From Streptomyces sp. NBC_01314 (GTDB lineage Bacteria; Actinomycetota; Actinomycetes; Streptomycetales; Streptomycetaceae): 64,000 bases of DNA. Made by a program: the position numbers and the translations under genes. Under the pieces are notes generated by a model, which worked only from the letters and a program-made list of their open reading frames with translations, ran no database searches and was not told the origin of the DNA. Below, piece by piece: positions 43,662 to 51,541 of this stretch. The stretch spans positions 5,332,001 to 5,396,000 of the forward strand of contig NZ_CP108394.1 of NCBI RefSeq assembly GCF_041435215.1. Reading direction: 5' to 3'. Every line of letters begins with the position of its first letter. The stretch's first letter is position 1.

Positions 43662-45119
43662 ATGTCTACAAGTGCGTCCAGATTGCGGCACGCGGCCGGC
43701 GACGGTTACGCGTCCACCGGCTCCCTCAAACAGAACGCGCTCGGCGTCCTGGGCATCCTCTTCTTCGTGCTCTCCGCGCAGGCACCGCTCACCGGCATAG
43801 CCGGAGCGGCGCCGGTGGCCATAGCCATCGGCAACGGCCCGGGCGTCCCCGCGATGTACGTCGTGGCCGGAGTGGTCGTCCTGCTCTTCTCCGTCGGCTA
43901 CGTCGCGATGGGCCGCCATGTGGTCGACGCGGGCGCCTTCTACTCGTACGTCGGCAAGGGCCTCGGCGGTACGGCCGCCGCGGGCAGCGCGGGCGTGGCG
44001 CTGCTCGCCTACCACGCCATCCAGGCGGCGGTGTACGGCCTGTTCGGCGCCGTGATGAACGGGCTGGCGCTGCAGTACCTGGAGACGGACGTGCCCTGGT
44101 GGCTGTTCGCGCTCGGCACGATGGTGATCGTGCAGGGGCTCGGCGCGACCGGCGTCGACGTGGGCGCCAAGGTGCTCGCGGTGTTCGTGCTGGCCGAGAT
44201 CAGCCTGCTGCTGGTCTTCGGCGTGGTGATGCTCCTCAAGGGCGGCGGCCCCGAAGGACTGGCCATGGGCTCCTCCTTCTCCCTGTCGGCGGCGCTGGAC
44301 GGCGCGCCCGGTGTGGCGCTGATGTTCGCGGTGGCGTCGATGTTCGGCTTCGAGGCGACCGCGATCTACGGCGAGGAGGCGCGCGAGCCGCACAGGACGG
44401 TCCCCCGGGCCACCTATCTCGCGGTCGTCCTCGTCACCGTGTTCTTCGCCTTCACGTCCTGGATGCTGATCTCGGCGCACGGCCCGTCCTCCAGCGTGGC
44501 CGCCGCCGGCAAGGCTCTGGAGGCCGGGGACGGGGCGGGCTTCGTCGCCGCGCCGGTCTCCGCGGAGCTGGGCGCGTGGGCGGGGGACGCGCTGCCGATC
44601 CTGCTGGCCACCTCGCTCTTCGCCAGCATCCTGGCCTTCCACAACTCCGCCAACCGCTATCTGTTCTCCCTGGGCCGGGAGGGCCTGCTGCCGCGCGCGC
44701 TGAGCACGCTCAACGGCCGCCAGTCGCCGTGGCTCGCGGGTCTCGTGCAGACCGGGGTCGCCGCGCTGCTGGTCTTCCCCTTCGCGCTGGCCGGCAAGGA
44801 TCCCGTCCTCACCCTCTTCTCCTGGCTCAGCGGTCTCGCCGTACTGGCGATCATGCTGTTGTACTTGTTGACCTCCGTGTCGGTCATCGTGTACTTCCGC
44901 CACGAGCGGTCCGGCGACACCCGCCTCTGGAACACCCTGATCGCCCCGGCCCTGGGCGCCGGCGGCATCGCCGGTGCCATCTGGCTGATCATCTCCAACT
45001 TCACCACCCTCATCGGCGGGGACACCACCACGGCCGTCTGGCTCGGGCTGGTCGTGCCGGGCGCGCTGCTGGCGGGCATGGTGATGCCCCTGCTGGCCCG
45101 TCCGCCCCGCAGGCGGTAG
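43662..45119 (+). CDS. APC-superfamily amino acid permease
   Basis: 485 aa from ATG 43662 after ACAGGTGAGG. About 12 membrane helices. Family marks: LFFVLSAQAPLTGIAGAAP in helix 1, GYVAMGRHVVDAGAFYSYVGKGLG, FGFEATAIYGEEAREPHRTVPRA in the helix 6-7 region (spans residues 228-250), and HNSANRYLFSLGREGLLP. It should import an amino acid or polyamine with protons; the substrate is unknown. It ends at a bidirectional terminator shared with the convergent TPR-like gene. Confidence 0.93.
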   Translation: MSTSASRLRHAAGDGYASTGSLKQNALGVLGILFFVLSAQAPLTGIAGAAPVAIAIGNGPGVPAMYVVAGVVVLLFSVGYVAMGRHVVDAGAFYSYVGKGLGGTAAAGSAGVALLAYHAIQAAVYGLFGAVMNGLALQYLETDVPWWLFALGTMVIVQGLGATGVDVGAKVLAVFVLAEISLLLVFGVVMLLKGGGPEGLAMGSSFSLSAALDGAPGVALMFAVASMFGFEATAIYGEEAREPHRTVPRATYLAVVLVTVFFAFTSWMLISAHGPSSSVAAAGKALEAGDGAGFVAAPVSAELGAWAGDALPILLATSLFASILAFHNSANRYLFSLGREGLLPRALSTLNGRQSPWLAGLVQTGVAALLVFPFALAGKDPVLTLFSWLSGLAVLAIMLLYLLTSVSVIVYFRHERSGDTRLWNTLIAPALGAGGIAGAIWLIISNFTTLIGGDTTTAVWLGLVVPGALLAGMVMPLLARPPRRR

Positions 45120-45137
45120 GGAGCACCGCACACAGTT

Positions 45138-45174
45138 ACGGCCGGGAACACCCCCGCACGGGTGTCCCGGCCGT
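45138..45174. terminator. Bidirectional terminator
   Basis: ACGGCCGGGAACACCC (45138-45153) pairs with GGGTGTCCCGGCCGT (45160-45174) with one bulged A, between the convergent stops of the permease and the TPR-like protein. Confidence 0.88.
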
Positions 45175-46121
45175 CAGTTCGTCGCGCGCTGCTGCCAGCC
45201 GCCGAAGGACCGCAGGGGGTCGCCGCTCTCCAGGGCCCACGGGTACGCCGTGACCAGACCGCCGATCGCGCGGAACACTTCGCCCGCCTCCCCGGCCCGC
45301 TTCGCCTGCACCAGCGAGTACGCCAGCAGGTTGAGGTCGGCGACGGCCGCCGCGTGGGTCAGATACCCGGAGCGGGGCCAGTCCTCCAGCGCGCGGCCCA
45401 GGGCCGCCACCGCGTTCGGGCGGCTCCACAGGTGGACGGCGGTGAGGGCTTCGAGGCCGCCCTGGTCGAGGGTGCCCTGGTAGAGGTCGATGAGGGCCGC
45501 CATCTCCAGGCCCGCCGTCGGGGCCGTGGGCGCCGCACCCGCGCGTACCCGGTCGAGGAAGTCGACGGTCTGCGCGTGCGAGCCGCACTCCCACGGCGAC
45601 AGATAGCCCAGCATCTGGAAGTGGGCCTCGCGGTGCCAGGGATCGCGTCGGACGATCTCGTCCCAGAGCGGGAAGACCTCCGCGCCCGGCCGGCGCCACA
45701 ACCGCAGCAGACCGAGACGCACCACCCAGGGGGTGGGGTCCTCCGGCCGCAGCCGCGCGGCCTGTTCGCAGGCGTCGAGCGCTTCCCGGGTCTCCCCCGG
45801 GACCGGCTGTTCCTCGTACCGCGCCCGCAGCAGGACGCCCCAGGCGAACAGCAGTTGCGCGTCCGCGTCCTGCGGCTGTTCCTCGGCCCAGGAGCGCTGC
45901 AGGGCCGGTGACGCAGACTCCGCGAGCACGCTCAACCGGTGGGCCCGGCGGTCCCAGTCCCGGCCGGAGTCGCGCAGCACCTGCTCGATCATGGCCACCG
46001 CGAGACTGCGACCACCCGAACTCCCCCTCTCCACAAGGCGCTTGCGCACCTTCCCGAGGTCGGTGTCGTCGAGTTCGGGAGCGAGTCTGGTCGTACTTCG
46101 CCGGCGACCGAGGAGAGCCAT
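45174..46121 (-). CDS. TPR-like cytoplasmic protein of unknown function
   Basis: 315 aa from ATG 46121. Helical repeats are visible as pairs such as DAQLLFAWGVLLRARYEEQP, REALDACEQAARLRPEDPTPWV, EAHFQMLGYLSPWECGS and AVADLNLLAYSLVQAKRAGEA; the R-L-R-P-E-D-P turn is TPR-like. No membrane segment or enzyme motif. Streptomyces has several paralogues of this kind annotated as hypothetical. It is divergent from the Pro-rich membrane protein gene, with short palindromes (GACGTACGTC at 46165) between. Confidence 0.8.
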   Translation of the reverse strand: MALLGRRRSTTRLAPELDDTDLGKVRKRLVERGSSGGRSLAVAMIEQVLRDSGRDWDRRAHRLSVLAESASPALQRSWAEEQPQDADAQLLFAWGVLLRARYEEQPVPGETREALDACEQAARLRPEDPTPWVVRLGLLRLWRRPGAEVFPLWDEIVRRDPWHREAHFQMLGYLSPWECGSHAQTVDFLDRVRAGAAPTAPTAGLEMAALIDLYQGTLDQGGLEALTAVHLWSRPNAVAALGRALEDWPRSGYLTHAAAVADLNLLAYSLVQAKRAGEAGEVFRAIGGLVTAYPWALESGDPLRSFGGWQQRATN

Positions 46122-46285
46122 GCCCGGAGAGTAACGAATTTTGGTCGCACAGTGATGCTTCGAGATGACGTACGTCGATCCGATATCCGGACCGGAGAGC
46201 GTGGACCAGCACTTTAGGCCCAACTCCCCCACATTGAGGGGCACTTCACCTTATGCACACGATCTCCGCTCCCTATGATCGGAAA

Positions 46286-47119
46286 ATGACGGAACCGACA
46301 CAGTCCGGCCCGTACGCGGGTCAGCCCGCCCCTCCGCCCCAGCCGACGGCGCCCGCGCCCGGCTGGTCGGCTCCGCCCCCGCAGCAAGGGGGCCCCTATC
46401 CCTACGCGACCACGCCGCCCGCCGGTCACGGCAGAGCGCCCGCCCCGCCGGGAGACCCGGCGGCGGCCTCCGACCGCGTGTCCGGCACGCTGCTGCTCCT
46501 CGGAGCCCTCCTCGCCGTCGGCGGCTCGTTCACCACGCTGGACAAGTCGGTGCAATACCTCAGCGAGGGAGACAAGAAGCAGTCGGTCTACGAGAACGTC
46601 GCGAAAGCGTGGTCCTACTCCAGTTGGGAAGTGGGCGGGAAGGCGACCGAGGTCACGCAGTTCTCCGGCGTCCCGCTGCTCCTCGGCGGACTGCTGGCCG
46701 TCGTCGCGGCCGTACTCCTCCTGACCGGCCGCCGGCTCCCGCTGGGGCCCGCGCTCGGCGTCGCGAGCGCGGTGCTGCTTCTCGGCACGACGCTCACGGT
46801 GCTGACGGACGCGGTCAACGACACCCAGTGGGACGGGGACGGCCGGACCACGACCTTCGGCCCCGGCTTCTATCTGCTGACCGTCGCCTCTCTGCTGGCA
46901 CTCGGCGCGACCGTGACCACCGTCCTCGCCACCCGCCGCCCCACCGGCGCCTTCCCCGGGCCCGCCCGGCCCGCGTTCCCGGCCGCACAGCCGCCGGGGC
47001 CCGCACAGCCCTGGCAGGCCGCCCCCGGCGCCCAGCCGTACCCGCCCGCCCAGCCGTACCCGTCCGCCCAGCCTCCGGCACCGCACCAGCCACCCCCGCC
47101 CGCACCGCCGGCCGGCTGA
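46286..47119 (+). CDS. Pro-rich four-helix membrane protein
   Basis: 277 aa from ATG 46286 after CGGAA; an upstream ATG (46253) is possible. Residues 1-70 are Pro/Ala/Gln/Gly-rich (PPPQPTAPAPGWSAPPPQQ). Four hydrophobic helices follow: TLLLLGALLAVGGSFTTL, GVPLLLGGLLAVVAAVLLL, GPALGVASAVLLLGTTLTVL, YLLTVASLLALGATVTTVLA. The C-terminal about 55 residues are again Pro/Ala-rich (AQPYPPAQPYPSAQPP). The large loop between helices 1 and 2 is polar. This is a common Streptomyces hypothetical architecture; no function is assigned. Confidence 0.82.
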   Translation: MTEPTQSGPYAGQPAPPPQPTAPAPGWSAPPPQQGGPYPYATTPPAGHGRAPAPPGDPAAASDRVSGTLLLLGALLAVGGSFTTLDKSVQYLSEGDKKQSVYENVAKAWSYSSWEVGGKATEVTQFSGVPLLLGGLLAVVAAVLLLTGRRLPLGPALGVASAVLLLGTTLTVLTDAVNDTQWDGDGRTTTFGPGFYLLTVASLLALGATVTTVLATRRPTGAFPGPARPAFPAAQPPGPAQPWQAAPGAQPYPPAQPYPSAQPPAPHQPPPPAPPAG

Positions 47120-47280
47120 GTCCCGGCGACGCGCCCCGCCGTCCGCGCTCCAGGGCCGACGCATGCGCCCTCCCCTCCCGGGTAGGCGTTCGGACGCGCG
47201 GGCCGCGGCGGCGGAAATCCGGAGCTCAGGAGACTTTCGCCCGGGAGTGTCCTGCGTCTCACACCGGACCTCCCGGGGCT

Positions 47281-47325
47281 GTGCTATCTTGACCTGAAGT
47301 GGCAGTTTTGGTTACCAGAGGCTTC
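47281..47325 (+). promoter_or_regulatory. Promoter and conserved leader element of the second cold-shock gene
   Basis: Extended -10 TGCTATCTT (TATCTT at 47285-47290) and a leader segment AGTGGCAGTTTTGGTTACC aligned without gaps to the first csp leader (13218-13262). The predicted transcript starts near 47297 and has about 175 nt before the ORF. Confidence 0.6.
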
Positions 47326-47326
47326 T

Positions 47327-47369
47327 GAGTGCTCTTCGACCTTCCGTCGACGAGCACTCTTTGTTGTTT
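47327..47369 (+). terminator. Terminator-like hairpin inside the csp leader (possible attenuator)
   Basis: GAGTGCTCTTCGAC (47327-47340) and GTCGACGAGCACTC (47346-47359) form a 14-bp stem with one mismatch and a 5-nt loop, followed by TTTGTTGTTT. It lies after the proposed promoter and 103 nt before the csp ATG, so transcripts must pass it. Confidence 0.65.
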
Positions 47370-47471
47370 CCGGGACTTTCCGGGTCAGATCTTCCCGTCG
47401 GGTCGAACCGTTGCTGCGACACCGGGTCCGCAAAGTGCGGGCCCCGGGCTTGGCATCAAGGGAGTTTCAGC

Positions 47472-47675
47472 ATGGCATCCGGCACCGTGAAGTGGTTCAA
47501 CTCGGAAAAGGGCTTCGGCTTCATCGAGCAGGAGGGTGGCGGCCCGGACGTCTTCGCCCACTACTCGAACATCGCCACCTCCGGCTTCCGTGAGCTGCAG
47601 GAAGGCCAGAAGGTGACGTTCGACGTCACTCAGGGCCAGAAGGGCCCCCAGGCCGAGAACATCGTTCCCGCCTGA
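47472..47675 (+). CDS. Cold-shock protein (CspA family), second copy
   Basis: 67 aa OB-fold protein with intact RNP1 (KGFGFIEQ) and RNP2 (VFAHY). ATG 47472 follows AAGGGAG. The adjacent DEAD-box helicase gene 93 nt downstream recalls the csp/RNA-helicase pairing seen in S. coelicolor (SCO3731/SCO3732, from memory), so the two probably act together on structured RNA at low temperature. The leader carries a candidate attenuator and the intercistronic gap a perfect 17-bp hairpin. Confidence 0.96.
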   Translation: MASGTVKWFNSEKGFGFIEQEGGGPDVFAHYSNIATSGFRELQEGQKVTFDVTQGQKGPQAENIVPA

Positions 47676-47692
47676 CTCTGACGCGTACGCAT

Positions 47693-47731
47693 GAGCCGGG
47701 GCCCGCGCCCGAAAGGCGCGGGCCCCGGCTC
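47693..47731 (+). terminator. Perfect 17-bp hairpin between csp and the helicase
   Basis: GAGCCGGGGCCCGCGCC (47693-47709), loop CGAAA, and the exact complement (47715-47731). It ends 37 nt before the helicase ATG. Without a T-run it may act as a leaky terminator, giving excess csp mRNA, or as a stability barrier. Confidence 0.75.
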
Positions 47732-47768
47732 GTGTGTGACCGGCGTCGCCGCATCGAGGAAGGTCCCC

Positions 47769-49430
47769 ATGAACCGCACGGCTCGTACGAACAGCAGCAG
47801 CTCCTCCCGCCCCCGTACGGAGCAGGGCTCTGCCACCCGCACGGACAAGGGTTCCACCGGTGCGGGAGCGCCGCGTGGCAACCGGAGCCGCTCGCAGGGG
47901 ACGGGAGCAGGGACGGGGACGGGGACGGGCAACCCGGGCGCTCCTTCTCGTGCGGCAAGGAACGGCGCGGCCAAGAACGGCTCGCCGAAAAACGGTTCGG
48001 CCAAGAACGGTTCGGCAAGGAACGGCGCGGCCAAGAACGGCTCTGCCCAGAACGGCCGGAGCCGGCGCGGCGGTCGCCCCGCCGCGGCCACCGGTGGAGA
48101 GTTCGCGCTGCCGGTGACGGTCACACCCGCACTGCCTGCGGTCGAGGCGTTCGACGAACTGGAACTTCCCGCACAGCTGTTGGAGACCCTCCGCGCCGAA
48201 GGGGTGATCTCCCCCTTCCCCATCCAGGCCGCGACGCTGCCGAACTCGCTCGCCGGCCGGGATGTTCTGGGCCGGGGACGCACCGGCTCGGGCAAGACGC
48301 TCGCCTTCGGTCTCGCGATGCTGGCCCGTACGTCGGGACAGCGGGCCGAGCCCCGGCAGCCGCTGGCCCTCGTCCTCGTACCCACCCGGGAACTGGCCCA
48401 GCAGGTCACCGACGCCCTCACCCCCTACGCCCGCGCGCTGCGTCTGCGGCTCGCCACAGTGGTCGGCGGCATGTCCATCGGCCGTCAGGCGAGCGCCCTG
48501 CGCGGCGGCGCCGAAGTGGTCGTCGCGACGCCCGGACGCCTCAAGGACCTCATAGACCGCGACGACTGCCGGCTCGACCGGGTCGCGATCACCGTGCTGG
48601 ACGAGGCCGACCAGATGGCCGACATGGGCTTCATGCCGCAGGTGACCGCGCTCCTCGACCAGGTGCGTCCCGACGGCCAGCGACTGCTGTTCTCGGCCAC
48701 CCTCGACCGCAACGTCGACCGGCTGGTCCGCGACTACCTGCACGACCCCGTCGTCCACTCGGTCGACCCGTCCGCGGGCACCATCACGACGATGGACCAC
48801 CACGTACTGCACGTCGAGGACGACGACAAGCACGCCACCACGACCGAGATCGCCGCCCGTGAGGGACGGGTGATCATGTTCCTGGACAGCAAGCACGCGA
48901 CGGACCGGCTGGTCAAGAAGCTGCTGGCGGTCGGCGTGCGCGCCGCCGCCCTGCACGGCGGCAAGTCGCAGTCCCAGCGCAACCGGGCCCTGAGCCAGTT
49001 CAAGGACGGTGACGTGACGGCCCTGGTGGCCACGAACGTCGCGGCGCGCGGCATCCACGTCGACGACCTCGACCTCGTCGTCAACGTCGACCCGCCCGGC
49101 GACCACAAGGACTATCTGCACCGGGGCGGCCGTACGGCCCGCGCCGGTGAGTCCGGCACGGTCGTCACGCTCGTCCTGCCGCACCAGCGCCGCGAGGTGA
49201 CCCAGCTGATGGCCGTCGCCGGTATCACCCCGACGACCACGCGGGTCCGCTCCGGCGGCGCCGACCTGAACCGCATCACCGGTGCCCAGGCCCCCTCGGG
49301 CGTCCCGGTCGTCCTCGCGCCCCCGGTCACCGAACAGCCGGCCACCCGTTCGGCCGCGTCACAGCGCGGCCGCCGCAGCCGCCCGTCCCAGAGCCGCCGC
49401 CGCGCCCCCTCGAAGGGGAACGGCCGCTGA
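47769..49430 (+). CDS. DEAD-box RNA helicase
   Basis: 553 aa from ATG 47769 after GAGGAAGG; a longer frame would run through the hairpin and is rejected. Residues 1-110 are a basic, Ser/Arg/Asn/Gly-rich extension with (S/A)-K/R-NG-(S/A) repeats (47958-48060), a likely RNA-binding tail. Helicase motifs: Q motif FPIQAATLP, I GRTGSGKT, Ia PTRELAQQ, Ib TPGRL, II DEAD, III SAT, V ATNVAARGIHV, VI HRGGRTARAGE. All are present, so an active ATP-dependent RNA unwindase is expected. Confidence 0.95.
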   Translation: MNRTARTNSSSSSRPRTEQGSATRTDKGSTGAGAPRGNRSRSQGTGAGTGTGTGNPGAPSRAARNGAAKNGSPKNGSAKNGSARNGAAKNGSAQNGRSRRGGRPAAATGGEFALPVTVTPALPAVEAFDELELPAQLLETLRAEGVISPFPIQAATLPNSLAGRDVLGRGRTGSGKTLAFGLAMLARTSGQRAEPRQPLALVLVPTRELAQQVTDALTPYARALRLRLATVVGGMSIGRQASALRGGAEVVVATPGRLKDLIDRDDCRLDRVAITVLDEADQMADMGFMPQVTALLDQVRPDGQRLLFSATLDRNVDRLVRDYLHDPVVHSVDPSAGTITTMDHHVLHVEDDDKHATTTEIAAREGRVIMFLDSKHATDRLVKKLLAVGVRAAALHGGKSQSQRNRALSQFKDGDVTALVATNVAARGIHVDDLDLVVNVDPPGDHKDYLHRGGRTARAGESGTVVTLVLPHQRREVTQLMAVAGITPTTTRVRSGGADLNRITGAQAPSGVPVVLAPPVTEQPATRSAASQRGRRSRPSQSRRRAPSKGNGR

Positions 49431-49454
49431 CAGCAGGTGCGTAGGCCTCGGCGC

Positions 49455-50735
49455 TCAGCGTCGTAGCGCCTCCGCCGGCTGAACGCGGGATGCGCGCCAG
49501 GCGGGATAGAGGCCGGCGATGAGGCCGGTGGCCAGGCCGATGGCCGGGGCCGCCGCGACCGTGGCGGGGTGGATCACCGGTGTCCAGTCGCGGACGACGG
49601 CGACCGCCACCACGGTCAGCACGCCCAGGGAGGTGCCGACCAGGCCGCCCAGCGTGCCCAGCACGCCCGACTCCGCCAGGAACTGCACCGTGATGTGGCG
49701 CCCGCGCGCCCCCAACGCCCGGCGCAGACCGATCTCTCCGGTGCGTTCCAGGACGGCGACCAGCGTGGTGTTGGCGATGCCCACGGCACCGATGACCAGG
49801 CAGATCGCGGCGAGCAGCAGGAAGAGCCGGCTGAGGTCGTCGCCGACCTGGCCGCGCAGGGATCTGGGGTCGGGCGGCGCCAGCACCTTGAAGTACTCGG
49901 GGTGGTCGGGGCGCAGCGCCGTCGCGGCCTCGTGGGCGATCTGCGTGGCGGCGCCGAGCCGGGTCGAGACAAGCATCTTCGCGCCGCCGTCCTCCGCCGG
50001 GCCCCAGATCCGTTCCGCCGTGGTACGCGGTACGACGACCGAGAGCAGCAGGTCGGCCTTGCGTTCGGTGCCGTCGACGATGCCGGTGACGGTGAACGGC
50101 CGACCGCCGATGAAGATCGCCGGCCGGGTCTCCAGCGTGGTGATGCCGAGCCGTTCGGCGACGCCCGCGCCGATGACGGCCACGGGCGCCGCCGCGTCGG
50201 AGGCGTAGGCGTCGAAGACCCTGCCCTCGGCCAGCCGGGTACCGGCCGCGTCGAACACACCGGGCGAGGCGGCGACGACGTCGACCGTGCCGGTCGTGCC
50301 CTGGGTGCCGGCGTCGCCGACGGGCGAGGACCGCACGGGGGTGTCCGGGCCGAGGCGCACCGGCCAGTACACGCCCGCGTGTTCGACGCCGTGCAGGCGG
50401 CCGATGCGGGCGTCGGCGTCCGCCGGGAAGGCGGGGCCAGCGAACTCGTTCTCCTCGTGGGCGACGTCCTCGACGGTCACCTCGGTCGCGCTCAGCGCGT
50501 TGAACCGGGTGTCGATCTGTGACGACGCCGTGGCGGTCAGGCCGAGGATCGCCACGAAGGTGGCCACGCCGAGCACTGTGCCGAGTGCGGTCAGCACGGA
50601 GCGGGCGGGGCGTTGCAGGATGCCCGCGAGGGACTCGGACAGGAGGTCCCGCCATCCGAACACGGAGAGCGGGACGGGGCGTCGGATCCGGGGGCGTGCG
50701 GCGCGGATCAGCCGCACGGTCTTCGCCGTCCTCAC
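49455..50735 (-). CDS. MacB/FtsX-type ABC transporter permease
   Basis: 426 aa from GTG 50735, overlapping the ATPase stop (GTGA). Helix 1 (SVLTALGTVLGVATFVAILGL) is followed by a roughly 220-residue extracytoplasmic MacB core (FNALSATEVTVEDV, VAASPGVFDAAGTRLAEGR, GRPFTVTGIVD) and three C-terminal helices (LFLLLAAICLVIGAVGIANT, LGTLGGLVGTSLGVLTVVAV, AIGLATGLIAGLYPAWRAS). The motif RTGEIGLRRALGAR is diagnostic. Such systems are mechanotransmitters that export peptides or lipoproteins rather than importers. Confidence 0.93.
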   Translation of the reverse strand: MRTAKTVRLIRAARPRIRRPVPLSVFGWRDLLSESLAGILQRPARSVLTALGTVLGVATFVAILGLTATASSQIDTRFNALSATEVTVEDVAHEENEFAGPAFPADADARIGRLHGVEHAGVYWPVRLGPDTPVRSSPVGDAGTQGTTGTVDVVAASPGVFDAAGTRLAEGRVFDAYASDAAAPVAVIGAGVAERLGITTLETRPAIFIGGRPFTVTGIVDGTERKADLLLSVVVPRTTAERIWGPAEDGGAKMLVSTRLGAATQIAHEAATALRPDHPEYFKVLAPPDPRSLRGQVGDDLSRLFLLLAAICLVIGAVGIANTTLVAVLERTGEIGLRRALGARGRHITVQFLAESGVLGTLGGLVGTSLGVLTVVAVAVVRDWTPVIHPATVAAAPAIGLATGLIAGLYPAWRASRVQPAEALRR

Positions 50736-51541
50736 GCGCCCGCCCCGGCCGCGGGTGCCGTCGCGCTGAGGACGCCGTCCCGGATCGCCACCGTGCGCTC
50801 GGCGCGGGCGGCGACCAGCGGGTCGTGGGTGATCACCAGGACGGTCATGCCGTCGGCGTGGAGTTCCTCCAGGAGGGCCAGTACGGAGTCGGCGTTCGCG
50901 GTGTCGAGGTTGCCGGTCGGTTCGTCGCACAGCAGGAGGGAGGGGCGGGCCACCAACGCACGGGCGATGGCGACGCGTTGGCGTTCACCTCCGGAGAGGC
51001 GGGTGGGCAGGGCGTCGATCCGGTGGCCGAGGCCGACCCGTTCCAGCGCGTGGCGGGCCCTGGTGGTGCGGTCCCGGCGGGGGGTGCCGTTGTAGACCAT
51101 GGCGAGTGTGACGTTCTCCAACGCGCTGCGCTGGGGCAGCAGATGGAACGACTGGAAGACGAACCCGATGCGCCGCCCGCGCAGCGCGGTGCGGTCCGCG
51201 TCCGCCAGGGCGCCCGTGTCGATCCCGTCCAGCAGATACGTCCCGCTGGTCGCCCCGTCCAGCAGCCCGGCGATATTCAGAAACGTCGACTTCCCCGACC
51301 CGGACGGCCCCACCACCGCCACGAACTCCCCTTGCCCGACGGTCAGTTCACACGCCCTGAGCGCGACGACAGGAGGCGGCCCGGGGTAGGTCAGGCCTAC
51401 GCCACGGAACTCTATGACGGGGGTGGCGCACGAGGGGGTGGCGGCCGGGGTGGGCGAGGTGACGGGGGCCGGCCCGAACGACGGTTCGGTGGCCGGTCCG
51501 GGTGGTGGCGTGGTGAGGAGTGGGGTGGGCGGCGGTCTCAC
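50732..51541 (-). CDS. MacB/LolD-type ABC transporter ATPase
   Basis: 269 aa from GTG 51541, which overlaps the stop of the fusion-protein gene. An about 50-residue Pro/Thr-rich leader precedes the NBD: Walker A GPSGSGKSTFLN, Q-loop FVFQSFHLLPQRSALENV (LolD/MacB-typical), signature LSGGERQRVAIARAL, Walker B LLLCDEPTGNLD, H-loop ITHD. It energises the FtsX-like permease encoded next. Confidence 0.95.
   Translation of the reverse strand: MRPPPTPLLTTPPPGPATEPSFGPAPVTSPTPAATPSCATPVIEFRGVGLTYPGPPPVVALRACELTVGQGEFVAVVGPSGSGKSTFLNIAGLLDGATSGTYLLDGIDTGALADADRTALRGRRIGFVFQSFHLLPQRSALENVTLAMVYNGTPRRDRTTRARHALERVGLGHRIDALPTRLSGGERQRVAIARALVARPSLLLCDEPTGNLDTANADSVLALLEELHADGMTVLVITHDPLVAARAERTVAIRDGVLSATAPAAGAGA

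Noticed and set aside
47289..47294. TTGACC as a -35 for the second csp gene
   Set aside because: Alignment with the first csp promoter shows that this stretch overlaps the TATCTT -10 region; no matching -10 lies 17 bp further on.
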